DNA of 64,000 nt from CAXGTL01 sp964645705 (GTDB lineage Archaea > Nanobdellota > Nanobdellia > Woesearchaeales > CAXGTL01): NCBI GenBank assembly GCA_964645705.1, contig CAZYAB010000002.1, positions 1-64,000 on the forward strand, given 5' to 3'. Of the stretch, positions 37,353 through 45,716 are shown in pieces. Numbering within the stretch: the first letter of the stretch is position 1; every line of letters starts with the position of its first letter. The notes beneath the pieces were generated by a model. It worked only from the letters and a program-made list of their open reading frames with translations, had not been told where the DNA came from and searched no databases. The translations under genes and the position numbers were made by a program.

Positions 37353-39074
37353 TCAACCATGAGTAAACCAAAACTTCATTTTTTGTTCTTTATCAGAAAC
37401 AGAATCCAATCTACAAAAACCAAACCTTTCAAACTGAATAACATCATTAACAGAAACATCACGCAAACCTTGTTCACCCAAACCCACAACAACAGAAGTG
37501 TCAGGCATAAAAACTTCCACTTGAACATGTTCATAGTTCTTAGGCAACCAATGCAATATTTTGCCTTTGTTTTCAGCATTTTTAAAATCAAGATGATCAG
37601 TTGAAACAAACTCAAAACCATCGCCTTTCTTAACAAAATTAACACAATCCATTAATCTATGAACTTTACCTTCACAGAGATTCTTAAAATCTTTGTTAGA
37701 AATTAAAAATTCACAACCAGTTAATAAACTACGGTGTCCTCTTTCTTTAAAACTAGGATGCAGATGTAATTCAACAGTTTGCTCTGGACAATCTTTAATT
37801 ACAATCTCTTTAGGATCACAAACCAAAAAATATCTATTAGCACTTGCATCTAATAATCTACGATTAAAAACACTAAGATCATCAAATGTTAGTTCACTTT
37901 CAGTTTTATTTATACCTGTTGATAAAACAAAGTCCCATATTGCTTTTGGTTGAAATCCTCGCCTACGCAAAGCAGCTAATGTTGTTAATCTAGGGTCATC
38001 CCATCCAATGAATTCACCATCTTCTATACCTTGCCTTATCTTTCTACCAGATGATGGAACACCTTTTAGATTAAAACGAGCAGCTTCATATGTCTTAGTA
38101 ATCTTTAATCCTAACTTCTCCTGAATCCATCTCTGCAATTCAGTTCTCATTTCAAATTCTTTTGTTCTTATTCTGATATCAACCTCAGAATATGCATCCA
38201 TTATAGCATTTTGAAAATCATAATTAGGCCATACTCTGTACTTTCTACCTAATCGCGGATGTTCTTGATCAATTATCCTGAATATAATGGGATCTCTCAT
38301 TGTAGAATTCTTGTGTGATAAATCTATTTTCAACCTAAGAGTTGCCTTTCCCTCATTATAGGTAGACATGGATTTCCAGAATTGAAGAGTTTCATCAACA
38401 CCTCTGTCACGACATTTACATGATTGTGATTTCATTCTATTTTCCTTAACCTGTTCTTGTTCACAAAAACACATATATGCTAGATCTTTTTTAATCATTG
38501 CTTGTGCTTTTTTATAGAACATCTCCATGTGATCAGAAGCATAGATTAGTTTATCCCATGACGCACCAAGCCATTTATAATCATGCAACATCATGTCATA
38601 GAACTTTTTCTTAACAGTGGCAGGATTTGTATCTTCAAACCTAAGAATAAATTTACCTTTGTGCTGCTTAGCAAGCTCATAGTTAACAGCCAATGACTTT
38701 GCATGCCCAATATGAGTGTATTTTTCAGGTCCAGGTGGAAAACCTGTTATCAAAGGACCTTCAGGTAATCTAAGAAATTCAAATATGTCTTTTTCTTTTT
38801 TTTCTTTCTTTTCCAACATCTCTGGTGCAATCTCTTTTAACTTAGCAATTTGATTCTCTGGTTTCATTGAATTAATATTCTTAACAATACGAGAAATTTC
38901 TTTACCAATCTCTTTCATATGTTTCTTCAGATCAGGATGATCACCTAATAACTTACCAACAATTGCTCCGGGATTAGCTCTTCCTTTATACTTTATTGCA
39001 TTCTGTAGTGCGAATTTCCAGATTAAGTCTTCAATTTGTTTTTGCATTTTAGTCTTCTTCTTCCCCTTTAACAA
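37353..39074 (-). CDS. gltX: Glutamyl-tRNA synthetase, archaeal type
   Basis: Charges tRNA-Glu, and in most archaea also tRNA-Gln for later amidation. 573 residues. A ~95-residue N-terminal helical domain precedes the catalytic GFPPGPEKYTHIGHAKS (HIGH box, about 105–120) and FRFEDTNP. The KIRQGIEDGEFIGWDDPRLTTLAALRRRG segment carries the KMSKS-equivalent loop (SSGRKIRQG). The C-terminal beta-barrel anticodon-binding domain is the GlnRS-like type found in archaeal GluRS. Its start overlaps the small upstream gene by 26 bp, placing it at the end of the exosome operon. Confidence 0.93.
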   Translation of the reverse strand: MLKGKKKTKMQKQIEDLIWKFALQNAIKYKGRANPGAIVGKLLGDHPDLKKHMKEIGKEISRIVKNINSMKPENQIAKLKEIAPEMLEKKEKKEKDIFEFLRLPEGPLITGFPPGPEKYTHIGHAKSLAVNYELAKQHKGKFILRFEDTNPATVKKKFYDMMLHDYKWLGASWDKLIYASDHMEMFYKKAQAMIKKDLAYMCFCEQEQVKENRMKSQSCKCRDRGVDETLQFWKSMSTYNEGKATLRLKIDLSHKNSTMRDPIIFRIIDQEHPRLGRKYRVWPNYDFQNAIMDAYSEVDIRIRTKEFEMRTELQRWIQEKLGLKITKTYEAARFNLKGVPSSGRKIRQGIEDGEFIGWDDPRLTTLAALRRRGFQPKAIWDFVLSTGINKTESELTFDDLSVFNRRLLDASANRYFLVCDPKEIVIKDCPEQTVELHLHPSFKERGHRSLLTGCEFLISNKDFKNLCEGKVHRLMDCVNFVKKGDGFEFVSTDHLDFKNAENKGKILHWLPKNYEHVQVEVFMPDTSVVVGLGEQGLRDVSVNDVIQFERFGFCRLDSVSDKEQKMKFWFTHG

Positions 39075-39279
39075 GACCTAATACTTTTGCCATGCTTTGT
39101 ATTTCTTCTTCAGTCATACCAGGATAATGAACCCTTAGCTTCGCAATCTCTGAAAGCTTTGACAACCTATTGTTATAAAAATCAAAAGCAAATAATGAAT
39201 AAGCATCTGATGCAAACTCTCCATTCTCATAAACTTCTCTTTGCTTCATCCATGCATGATAAGGGTTTAGTTGAGACAT
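39049..39279 (-). CDS. Small unknown protein between rrp42 and gltX
   Basis: 76 residues from the ATG at 39279, 2 nt after the rrp42 stop; a GTG two codons earlier overlaps that stop. MSQLNPYHAWMKQREVYENGEFASDAYSLFAFDFYNNRLSKL is followed by an acidic helical end. No family recognised. Coupling on both sides (the gltX start lies inside its 3' end) suggests it is genuinely translated. Confidence 0.55.
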   Translation of the reverse strand: MSQLNPYHAWMKQREVYENGEFASDAYSLFAFDFYNNRLSKLSEIAKLRVHYPGMTEEEIQSMAKVLGLVKGEEED

Positions 39280-39281
39280 TT

Positions 39282-40073
39282 TCACTTCTTAGGCAAAAAC
39301 TTCCTCAACTCACCACACTTCTTTATTGCTAACTCAACCATTTGCATGATTTCGTCGATTGACAAAGGATGATCTCCACCTTTCTGCATTGCACAAACAT
39401 CATTTGATTCGTCAACTGCAACAGTTAACCTTGCATCAAATATCTTTTCTTCATCAGGCAAAGGATCAACAACAAAATTATCACCTATCTTCCATACAGT
39501 ACAAGACACAGGATGATTATTTAATTTGATTCCTGCTTCCCTTTTTGCTTCATAATTTATCTTGTAAATACCATCATTCTCTTCTATTGCAGGAAGTTTT
39601 GTATCCATTAAAGCAGCTAATGCTCCTATTGCGCTTGCGTCAAAAAGATTGCCTGCAGCATTAATAGGAATAATATCTATTGCACAAACCCATACTTTTT
39701 CTCCTGACTTGATGCACATACTTTTAAAATCAAGACATTTACTTTCACGAACTCCACGATCAACTACACGCGCAAGTTCAATTGCTTCAATCCTTGGTGG
39801 TCCTGATTCAAAGTCAGGAGATGCTAAAGGAATTAACTCTGCACCAACCATTATAGTTCCTTCATCAGGTGAATCAGGATATGGTGCCATTATTTCCATC
39901 TTAACACCGACAATTACAATAGTTTCCCCGATTGTAACGCGCGCAGAACCTTCTGCACCTTCTGTTATGCCTAGTTCAATCTTAATTGGTTTTCTGTATT
40001 CATCATTCTTTCTTCCATCTAATCTTACATTTTGTTTGATTAGTTTTATTATGTGATTTTTTGTGATACTCAT
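39282..40073 (-). CDS. rrp42: Exosome core subunit Rrp42
   Basis: Non-catalytic RNase PH-fold subunit of the archaeal exosome ring, pairing with Rrp41. 263 residues with RLDGRKNDEYRKPIKIELGI, GSARVTIGETIVIVGVKMEI, PPRIEAIELARVVDRGVRES and DIIPINAAGNLFDASAIGALAAL, all typical. It overlaps rrp41 by 4 nt and is followed directly by a small gene. Confidence 0.93.
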   Translation of the reverse strand: MSITKNHIIKLIKQNVRLDGRKNDEYRKPIKIELGITEGAEGSARVTIGETIVIVGVKMEIMAPYPDSPDEGTIMVGAELIPLASPDFESGPPRIEAIELARVVDRGVRESKCLDFKSMCIKSGEKVWVCAIDIIPINAAGNLFDASAIGALAALMDTKLPAIEENDGIYKINYEAKREAGIKLNNHPVSCTVWKIGDNFVVDPLPDEEKIFDARLTVAVDESNDVCAMQKGGDHPLSIDEIMQMVELAIKKCGELRKFLPKK

Positions 40074-40798
40074 TTTTGCACCTCATAACTTTCTTTTAAT
40101 GCTTTTTTCTGTACTTCATACACATCTTTGCAAACTTTTTTTGCTAATTCAAGTGCTTTCCTTAGATCATCTTTATTAGCTCTCCCATCTAATTGTAATA
40201 ATGTAACCTTATCAAGATTAGGCATGATTGCAACTGGTATGTCTGTTGAATATTCACTTTCAATCTTTTCTGTAGCAAACTCAGGATAATGTTCTTCTTT
40301 ATAATCTAAATCTGCAATTATTGCATTATCAACAATGCCGACTGATACAGAACTAACTAAATCTCTCATTTGAAATCCAGCATGTGCTAGAGCCATTGAA
40401 GCTGCGCATATGCCTGCACACCTTGTTCCGGCATCTGATTGTTCTATCTCAATAAACACATCAACAACAGCATTTGGAAATTCTGACAAATCTAGTGCTG
40501 GTAATAATGCTTTTTGTGTAACTAAACCAATTTCTTTAGCACGTCTATTGCCTCCAGGCCTAATACGGCCACCGTTTGTGCCTGAGAATGGCAACATGTT
40601 ATAATTACATCTTAACAAACCTTTTTCAGGATCTTGTAAAAATCTTGGATAAAGTTCTCTAGGTCCATAAACTGCCGCAATTGCTCTTGTTTTTCCCATT
40701 TGAAACATTGCAGATCCAATTGCATTTTTTACTACCCCTACTTTTGCTATGATTGGTCTAAGTTCATCAAATTTTCTTCCATCTAATCTTTTCTTCAT
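40070..40798 (-). CDS. rrp41: Exosome catalytic subunit Rrp41
   Basis: Phosphorolytic 3'-5' exonuclease and polyadenylating subunit of the exosome. 242 residues: KRLDGRKFDELRPI, GKTRAIAAVYGPREL, the RRAKEIGLVTQKAL segment with phosphate-binding Arg, EQSDAGTRCAGICAASMALA with the catalytic Asp region, and VGIVDNAIIADLDYKEEHY. Overlaps both neighbours by 4 nt, as usual in this operon. Confidence 0.95.
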   Translation of the reverse strand: MKKRLDGRKFDELRPIIAKVGVVKNAIGSAMFQMGKTRAIAAVYGPRELYPRFLQDPEKGLLRCNYNMLPFSGTNGGRIRPGGNRRAKEIGLVTQKALLPALDLSEFPNAVVDVFIEIEQSDAGTRCAGICAASMALAHAGFQMRDLVSSVSVGIVDNAIIADLDYKEEHYPEFATEKIESEYSTDIPVAIMPNLDKVTLLQLDGRANKDDLRKALELAKKVCKDVYEVQKKALKESYEVQK

Positions 40799-41595
40799 TT
40801 TCTAAACCTCCTGTTATCTCTTCTATAATTAGTTCTTGGTCTTTGACTAGGTCTAGGTCTTGGACTAGGCCTAGGTTGTGGATTAGAAACAATCTCAACT
40901 TTTTTTCCAGTTTTTTCTTCTAAAAATGTTTTTATTCTATCTGTTAAACCAGAAAAATGTGATTCTGCTTCAATCTTTTTTATTGTTTCACTTGCTAATA
41001 ATTCCATCTTTGGATCTTCTGAATTCAACCATACTAATCCGTTTTGTCCAACAATGATTTTACAGTCTGTTGCACTTTTGATCATTGATATCATTGAAGC
41101 ATTCTTACCAATTATTCTTGGAACTTTGCAAGGTGTTATTTCTAATATTCTTCCTTCACCTAACTTATGCAACCCTCTATCTTTCATTGATATATCAATT
41201 AGGTTTTGTGATGTTACATTCTTTATTTTACAAAGCATGTAATCACCTATGTCAAAGAATTTTGTAAGGTCAGCACCTTTAGGTATAAACATATTACCTG
41301 CTTCTGCAATTGATAACATTGCACTGTATGCTGAGTTGGTTTCAACTCTCCAACCACTAAAAGTAATATCAAAAACCTTTGTGATTATCCTATCTCCAAT
41401 TTTAGGAATATATTTTCCACCGAGTTTTATTATCTTGATTGCTCTACCTTCGACTGATACTAATCCTAGTCTAGAAGCAATTATATAATCCCCTTCTCTA
41501 TATGTTCTTTGTCCTGGTAAAAAATCAAGCCCTTGTGCCAGTCTTTCTCCAGGAACAACTATGTCTTTTTCTTTTACTAATAATTTACTTTCCAT
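40795..41595 (-). CDS. rrp4: Exosome RNA-binding cap subunit Rrp4
   Basis: Binds RNA at the entry of the exosome ring. 266 residues: N-terminal domain (VVPGERLAQG...GDYIIASRLGLVSVEG), S1 domain (PKIGDRIITKVFDITFSGWRVETN) and KH domain (CKVPRIIGKNASMISMIKSATDCKIIVGQNGLVWLN). The Pro/Arg-rich tail (RPSPRPRPSQRPR) is unusual and probably binds RNA. The ribosome binding site GGAGG lies in a palindrome. Confidence 0.93.
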   Translation of the reverse strand: MESKLLVKEKDIVVPGERLAQGLDFLPGQRTYREGDYIIASRLGLVSVEGRAIKIIKLGGKYIPKIGDRIITKVFDITFSGWRVETNSAYSAMLSIAEAGNMFIPKGADLTKFFDIGDYMLCKIKNVTSQNLIDISMKDRGLHKLGEGRILEITPCKVPRIIGKNASMISMIKSATDCKIIVGQNGLVWLNSEDPKMELLASETIKKIEAESHFSGLTDRIKTFLEEKTGKKVEIVSNPQPRPSPRPRPSQRPRTNYRRDNRRFRK

Positions 41596-41602
41596 TTTTC
41601 TT

Positions 41603-41655
41603 CCTCCTAAACTTGTTTAGGAGACCAGCAAATCTATTTGATTTGCGCTGCCTCC
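41603..41655 (-). promoter_or_regulatory. Hairpin masking the rrp4 ribosome binding site
   Basis: On the minus strand CTCCTAAACAAGTTTAGGAG (41623–41604) is a perfect 20-nt palindrome whose right arm contains most of the GGAGG Shine–Dalgarno (41607–41603), 7 nt before the ATG. Upstream stands a second GGAGG (41655–41651), separated by the hairpin GCAAATC/GATTTGC. The CTCC arm can pair with either GGAG. Confidence 0.6.
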
Positions 41656-41658
41656 GAA

Positions 41659-42387
41659 TCATCTTGTTGCAATTATCTTGCTTTCTACTTTACCATGAGT
41701 TAAGTTATTTAATTTGTCAAAAAATTCTTCTGTTAAACCTGCTGGTATTTCTACTACAGTTGTCAGAGAACCATCATTATTCCAATTATCTTTTTTAATC
41801 TTACAATAACTCTTAATAATTGAATAAGATTTACCAGCAAATTCCGCAGGTATATGAACTTCAATCTCCCTAACTTCAAATTTAATAGGCAGAATTGGTC
41901 TTAGTTTTGCTAATATATCCTTTACCTGATCTTCTGCTTTTCTATATTCATGAATATGGATTTTTGCCTCTTTAAATGCATTCTCAATCCTATCTGCAGG
42001 ATGTGGTAATTTTGTTCTTGGATCAATACCATTTCTGTGTATTATATTAATAATCTTTTTCTTTTTTTCTTCAACTAATTTTGCACGATATTCAGCAGTT
42101 AACTGGATCTCTCCTTCTTTTATAATAATCTTTGCAACTTCATATGGATCCTTTGTACCAAACACAGACTGCATTCTGTTTTCAGATGCAACTAATCCTT
42201 TTTTAGCATCATTAAAAATTTGTGGAGCTTTCATTATTTCCCTTATTCTTATTGAATCATCTCCTTGTTTGAACTTAATAGCCAAATCAGGATCAATATC
42301 TATTTCAAATGTTTCCCCTGCTTTTTTTAATCTTGCAACATTAATATGTATTTTTTTTGTTAAGTCTAAACTTTGTGGTCCTGGCAT
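41659..42387 (-). CDS. sdo1: SBDS/Sdo1 ribosome maturation protein
   Basis: 242 residues, three-domain SBDS protein: FYSH-like domain (NVARLKKAGETFEIDIDPDLAIKFKQG ... IREIMKAPQIFNDAKKGLVAS), helical middle (KREYRAKLVEEKKKKIINIIHRNGIDPRTKLPHPADRIENAF type, slightly varied here) and a C-terminal ferredoxin-like domain. SBDS helps release anti-association factor eIF6 from the 60S-type subunit. Ribosome binding site AGGAGGGAT. It lies between proteasome alpha and rrp4, the classical archaeal order. Confidence 0.93.
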   Translation of the reverse strand: MPGPQSLDLTKKIHINVARLKKAGETFEIDIDPDLAIKFKQGDDSIRIREIMKAPQIFNDAKKGLVASENRMQSVFGTKDPYEVAKIIIKEGEIQLTAEYRAKLVEEKKKKIINIIHRNGIDPRTKLPHPADRIENAFKEAKIHIHEYRKAEDQVKDILAKLRPILPIKFEVREIEVHIPAEFAGKSYSIIKSYCKIKKDNWNNDGSLTTVVEIPAGLTEEFFDKLNNLTHGKVESKIIATR

Positions 42388-42399
42388 ATTTATCCCTCC

Positions 42400-43134
42400 T
42401 TATTTCTTTTTTTTAGCACCTTTTACATATTTCTCAAATTCATGATTAGCTAGTTTTGTGAATTTCTTTTCATTAATCGAAATAAATGCACAATCTAATC
42501 TATCAATATGAAAATTTTTACCAAGTGCTTTCATCAAAGCTTTTATTGCTAATTTTATTCCTTCTTCGATTGAAAGATTTTCATTATATTCTTTTTGAAG
42601 AATTTCTTCTACTTCTATTTCTGATTCACCTATTGCACTTGCTTTATACTTAAAATATATTCCTGTTGGATCTGTTTCATATAATTTTGGTCCGTTTTCA
42701 TCAATACCACCTATTAAGATAGATACTCCAAACGGCCTTAATCCTCCTGATTGTGTGCAGATTTGTTTAAGATTACACATATCTTTTACAACACTTAACA
42801 CATCTATTGGTGAATCATATGTAACTCTGTGTTGTTGAGATCTTAGTTGTGCTCTTTCAATTAAAACCCTTGCATCTGATAATATTCCTGACGCAGTTGA
42901 ACCAATATGATCATCTATTTGCCATATTTTTTCAACATCTTCTTTTACAATTAATGGATCAACTATCCTTTTATCAGTTACAAACACTATTCCATCTTTA
43001 CATACCATGCCAATAGCAGTAGAACCTTGTCTAACTGTTTTTTTTGCATACTCTACTTGTAATAATCTTCCGTCTGGGGAAAACATTACAGCTGCTCTAT
43101 CATATCCCATCATTTGATGTTCCATTGGTTGCAT
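42400..43134 (-). CDS. psmA: 20S proteasome alpha subunit
   Basis: Forms the outer rings of the proteasome. 244 residues with GYDRAAVMFSPDGRLLQVEYAKKTVRQGSTAIG (the alpha-subunit signature), GSTASGILSDARVLIERAQ and the PFGVSILIGGIDENGPKLYETDPTGIYFKYKASAIG block. The C-terminal KKKK end is basic. GAGGTG precedes the ATG by 8 nt. No beta subunit is encoded in this window. Confidence 0.95.
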   Translation of the reverse strand: MQPMEHQMMGYDRAAVMFSPDGRLLQVEYAKKTVRQGSTAIGMVCKDGIVFVTDKRIVDPLIVKEDVEKIWQIDDHIGSTASGILSDARVLIERAQLRSQQHRVTYDSPIDVLSVVKDMCNLKQICTQSGGLRPFGVSILIGGIDENGPKLYETDPTGIYFKYKASAIGESEIEVEEILQKEYNENLSIEEGIKLAIKALMKALGKNFHIDRLDCAFISINEKKFTKLANHEFEKYVKGAKKKK

Positions 43135-43167
43135 TTTTTTAACACCTCATATATTATTTTATATTTT

Positions 43168-43503
43168 TTATTCAAAATATTTACTTAATTTCTTTATTAT
43201 TCCGCTTGTCTTAACACTCTTAACAATGACTTTTTTTCCACTTATTGTTTTTACAAGTGCTAACCCTGCTTTTAATTCATTTACAAACTTATGATTAACT
43301 TTTATAAGTCCATAAGGAAACTTATACTTATCAATGAACATGATTCCTGCTTTACCATATCCTAATTCTCCTAAGAAACTCATCAAAACATCTTTAATTC
43401 CTTTCTTAACATCTCTATAAGTTAGTTTATCTTTGCTTAGTATTTCAAATACTACATAACGTTTCTTTTGTTTCATACTTGGTAATAATGGCTTACCTTT
43501 CAA
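43168..43503 (-). CDS. rnp2: RNase P protein component Pop5 (Rnp2)
   Basis: 111 residues. KGKPLLPSMKQKKRYVVFEILSKDKLTYRDVKKGIKD and FGLIKVNHKFVNELKAGLALV-type strands match archaeal Pop5, part of the tRNA 5'-processing enzyme. The start is a TTG with GAGGTG 6 nt upstream; the N-terminal Pro-Leu-Pro stretch matches known Pop5 proteins, which argues against the internal ATG at residue 10. Archaeal operons commonly place Pop5 next to psmA. Confidence 0.85.
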   Translation of the reverse strand: MKGKPLLPSMKQKKRYVVFEILSKDKLTYRDVKKGIKDVLMSFLGELGYGKAGIMFIDKYKFPYGLIKVNHKFVNELKAGLALVKTISGKKVIVKSVKTSGIIKKLSKYFE

Positions 43504-43509
43504 TTAATA

Positions 43510-43563
43510 CACCTCTAAATCTTTGATTTTGAGGTCCACAAATCTTGGATTTGTCGTACCTCA
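43510..43563 (-). promoter_or_regulatory. Hairpin masking the pop5 ribosome binding site
   Basis: On the minus strand TGAGGT (43563–43558), hairpin ACAAATC-CAA-GATTTGT (43554–43538), ACCTCA (43535–43530), then an arm ending in the GAGGTG Shine–Dalgarno (43515–43510). ACCTC can pair with the upstream GAGGT (6 bp) or with the Shine–Dalgarno as part of an 11-bp stem with one mismatch. Same order of parts as upstream of rrp4. Confidence 0.6.
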
Positions 43564-43661
43564 TATTAGCCATAAATATTGTGAGAAAATAGTATTTTTA
43601 TCCACCTTCTCATCTCTCTCGTATTTCAGTGAAAGTGAAACTTATTTATAAATGTTTTTGT

Positions 43662-44945
43662 TTATATAGTAATCTTCCTAATTTCCTCACCTTTTAAATG
43701 GAAACAAGTAACATTCTTGATCCTTACCCTTATCTTGTCACCAATTTGGAAATTACCATGAACAACAACAGGCCTGTATGCATAATTTCTACCTATAAAA
43801 GTACCATCTTTACCAATATCATCAATTATAATATCACCAACCCAATTATACCACTTTTCATTTACCATCAAACCAATATTCTTGAACAAATCAAATAAAT
43901 ATCTAGATCGTTTCTTTATCTCATCACCTGACACCTTTTTCTTCATTCTAGCTGCCTTAGTTCCACTACGCTGCCAATACTTAGAAATATTAATTATATC
44001 AGGATTAAGCCACCTAATCAATTCAATAGTATTATTAAACTGTGACTCTGTTTCACCAGGAAAACCACATATTATATCTGTTGCTATTGTAATCATTGGA
44101 ATCTTTTTCTTAAATTTCTCAATAACATATTTAAAATCTTCAACAGTATACTTTCTATTCATCTTTGACAAGATAACATTATTGCCAGATTGTACAGGAA
44201 TATGTAGAAATTTAAACATCTTATCACTTTGAAACACTCCTATTAATTCATCTAGGTGCTTTAACACATGATTTGGATTAATCATACCAAGCCTTATCTT
44301 AAAATCACCATTTAGTTCTACCAACCGCCATAACAATTTAGGCAAAGGGTAATCTATATCATATCCGTATGCACCTGTGTCTTGAGCAGTTATCCATATT
44401 TCTTTTACACCAGACTTAATCGCACAGATTGCTTGTTCAATAATAGAATCAGGTTGGTAAGAGAAAAGATGTCCTCTTGCTTTTTTCACAATACAATAAG
44501 CACACGCACCTAAACAACCAGCACATATAGGAATTATCTCAACAACCTCGTTCTTCCGAGATTTAGGTAGGTTAAGACGAGGATTCTTATCATCAGCTAT
44601 TAGGTGGACTGTATGATCATTAAGCATTTCTTCAACAACTGAAACAATATGACAAACATTCTTAGGTGATATCAAAGAATACTTTAACAATTGCTTAGGC
44701 TTTGTCTTTGTTATACATCCAGCTATAATCAACTTCTTACCGAGATTATTAATCTTGTCTATGTACTTAAGTGCATTTGTTTCACTTGGACCTTTTACAA
44801 CGCACGTATTCACAATAACAATATCAGCAGAGTCAACATCATCAACAATATCAAACTCTGCTTTAGAAAGCAATCCAGCCATAACTTCTGAATCAGACTG
44901 ATTTACTGTGCAGCCGAATGTTTTTATGTATATGTTTGTCATCAT
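43662..44945 (-). CDS. Threonylcarbamoyladenosine tRNA methylthiotransferase (e-MtaB type)
   Basis: Radical SAM enzyme converting t6A37 to ms2t6A37 in tRNAs reading ANN codons. 427 residues. The UPF0004 domain has the three auxiliary-cluster cysteines (C12, C48, C77); the radical SAM triad is C144-x3-C148-x2-C151 in CLGACAYC, followed by IVKKARG. GFPGETESQF and a C-terminal TRAM domain complete the fold. Archaeal/eukaryal family e-MtaB (CDKAL1) is the best fit. Two ATGs are adjacent; the first is given. Preceded by a promoter region and divergent from the hibernation-like gene. Confidence 0.88.
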   Translation of the reverse strand: MMTNIYIKTFGCTVNQSDSEVMAGLLSKAEFDIVDDVDSADIVIVNTCVVKGPSETNALKYIDKINNLGKKLIIAGCITKTKPKQLLKYSLISPKNVCHIVSVVEEMLNDHTVHLIADDKNPRLNLPKSRKNEVVEIIPICAGCLGACAYCIVKKARGHLFSYQPDSIIEQAICAIKSGVKEIWITAQDTGAYGYDIDYPLPKLLWRLVELNGDFKIRLGMINPNHVLKHLDELIGVFQSDKMFKFLHIPVQSGNNVILSKMNRKYTVEDFKYVIEKFKKKIPMITIATDIICGFPGETESQFNNTIELIRWLNPDIINISKYWQRSGTKAARMKKKVSGDEIKKRSRYLFDLFKNIGLMVNEKWYNWVGDIIIDDIGKDGTFIGRNYAYRPVVVHGNFQIGDKIRVRIKNVTCFHLKGEEIRKITI

Positions 44946-45055
44946 GCATGTGTGTATATGAAACTAATATAAAACTTTTGCAAATAATCACAACTTTTAA
45001 ATATCATAAAATCATAAAAACCCATATAGCAAATACTTATACAGGGGGGGTTTGT

Positions 45056-45376
45056 ATGGATGATAATATAGAAAACCAAGACATATTAAAATTAGGAGGA
45101 AGTATAGAACTCTCAGGTTTTAGATCATTGAATGGTGGCCAAATGATAATATTAAAAAAAATAGTTGGAAATTATGCAAGAAGATTCTCAGACAAGTCAA
45201 CTAATTTTGAATTACTGCACTTGCACATGAAAACAGTCCATGAAAGAGAAACTTCAGAATTATTTGAAATTCATGCAAAATTAATAGATAATGGCAGAAA
45301 CACTACATCTCAGGTAACAGATAGAAATGTATTCGTAGCTGTTGATTCTGCTTTAAAAAAAATAGAGGAACAATGA
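45056..45376 (+). CDS. Ribosome hibernation factor (HPF/RaiA)-like protein
   Basis: 106 residues. The ATG at 45056 has a seven-G Shine–Dalgarno 6 nt upstream; the longer frame to 44918 runs through the promoter. The pattern strand-helix-three strands-helix, with LHLHMKTVHERETSELFEIHAKL...DRNVFVAVDSALKKIEEQ, resembles the S30AE/HPF fold in which the last helix begins DxxxAVDxALxKIExQ. Such proteins bind the decoding centre of idle ribosomes. The call is by pattern only. The next gene starts 1 nt after its stop. Confidence 0.45.
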   Translation: MDDNIENQDILKLGGSIELSGFRSLNGGQMIILKKIVGNYARRFSDKSTNFELLHLHMKTVHERETSELFEIHAKLIDNGRNTTSQVTDRNVFVAVDSALKKIEEQ

Positions 45377-45377
45377 T

Positions 45378-45653
45378 ATGCCAACTGATGTAAATGCAAC
45401 AATCCAAGCATTAGAACCAATTATAGGACCATTGAATCATTTGATGGGTGTATTACAATACTTGGTTGGTGGAATATTTGGATTATACTTGATCTTAGTA
45501 ATACTTAGATGGTATGAATCCAGAAGATTAGCAACTTTAATGAGAGATGTAAAATCAGAATTAAAAGCATTGAACAAACATTTTGGTGTTAAAGTTAAAC
45601 CAACAAGAACACAGAAAGAAATTAAAAGAATAAAAAGGCTTTTCAGGAGATAA
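45378..45653 (+). CDS. Small single-TM protein
   Basis: 91 residues: N-terminal short helix, one transmembrane helix (about 25–44, LQYLVGGIFGLYLILVILRW), then a basic cytoplasmic tail ending KRIKRLFRR. Co-transcribed with the hibernation-like gene (1 nt apart), so it could tether ribosomes or RNA to the membrane; that is speculative. No family recognised. Confidence 0.55.
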   Translation: MPTDVNATIQALEPIIGPLNHLMGVLQYLVGGIFGLYLILVILRWYESRRLATLMRDVKSELKALNKHFGVKVKPTRTQKEIKRIKRLFRR

Positions 45654-45716
45654 TCCATTATTTTTCTTATTTTTATATAATAACTTTTATAAACATATAA
45701 CACATCATACTCAAAT

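Noticed and set aside
44918..45055. Upstream start for the hibernation-like protein
   Set aside because: It runs through the promoter and Shine–Dalgarno; the leader sequence is not protein-like.
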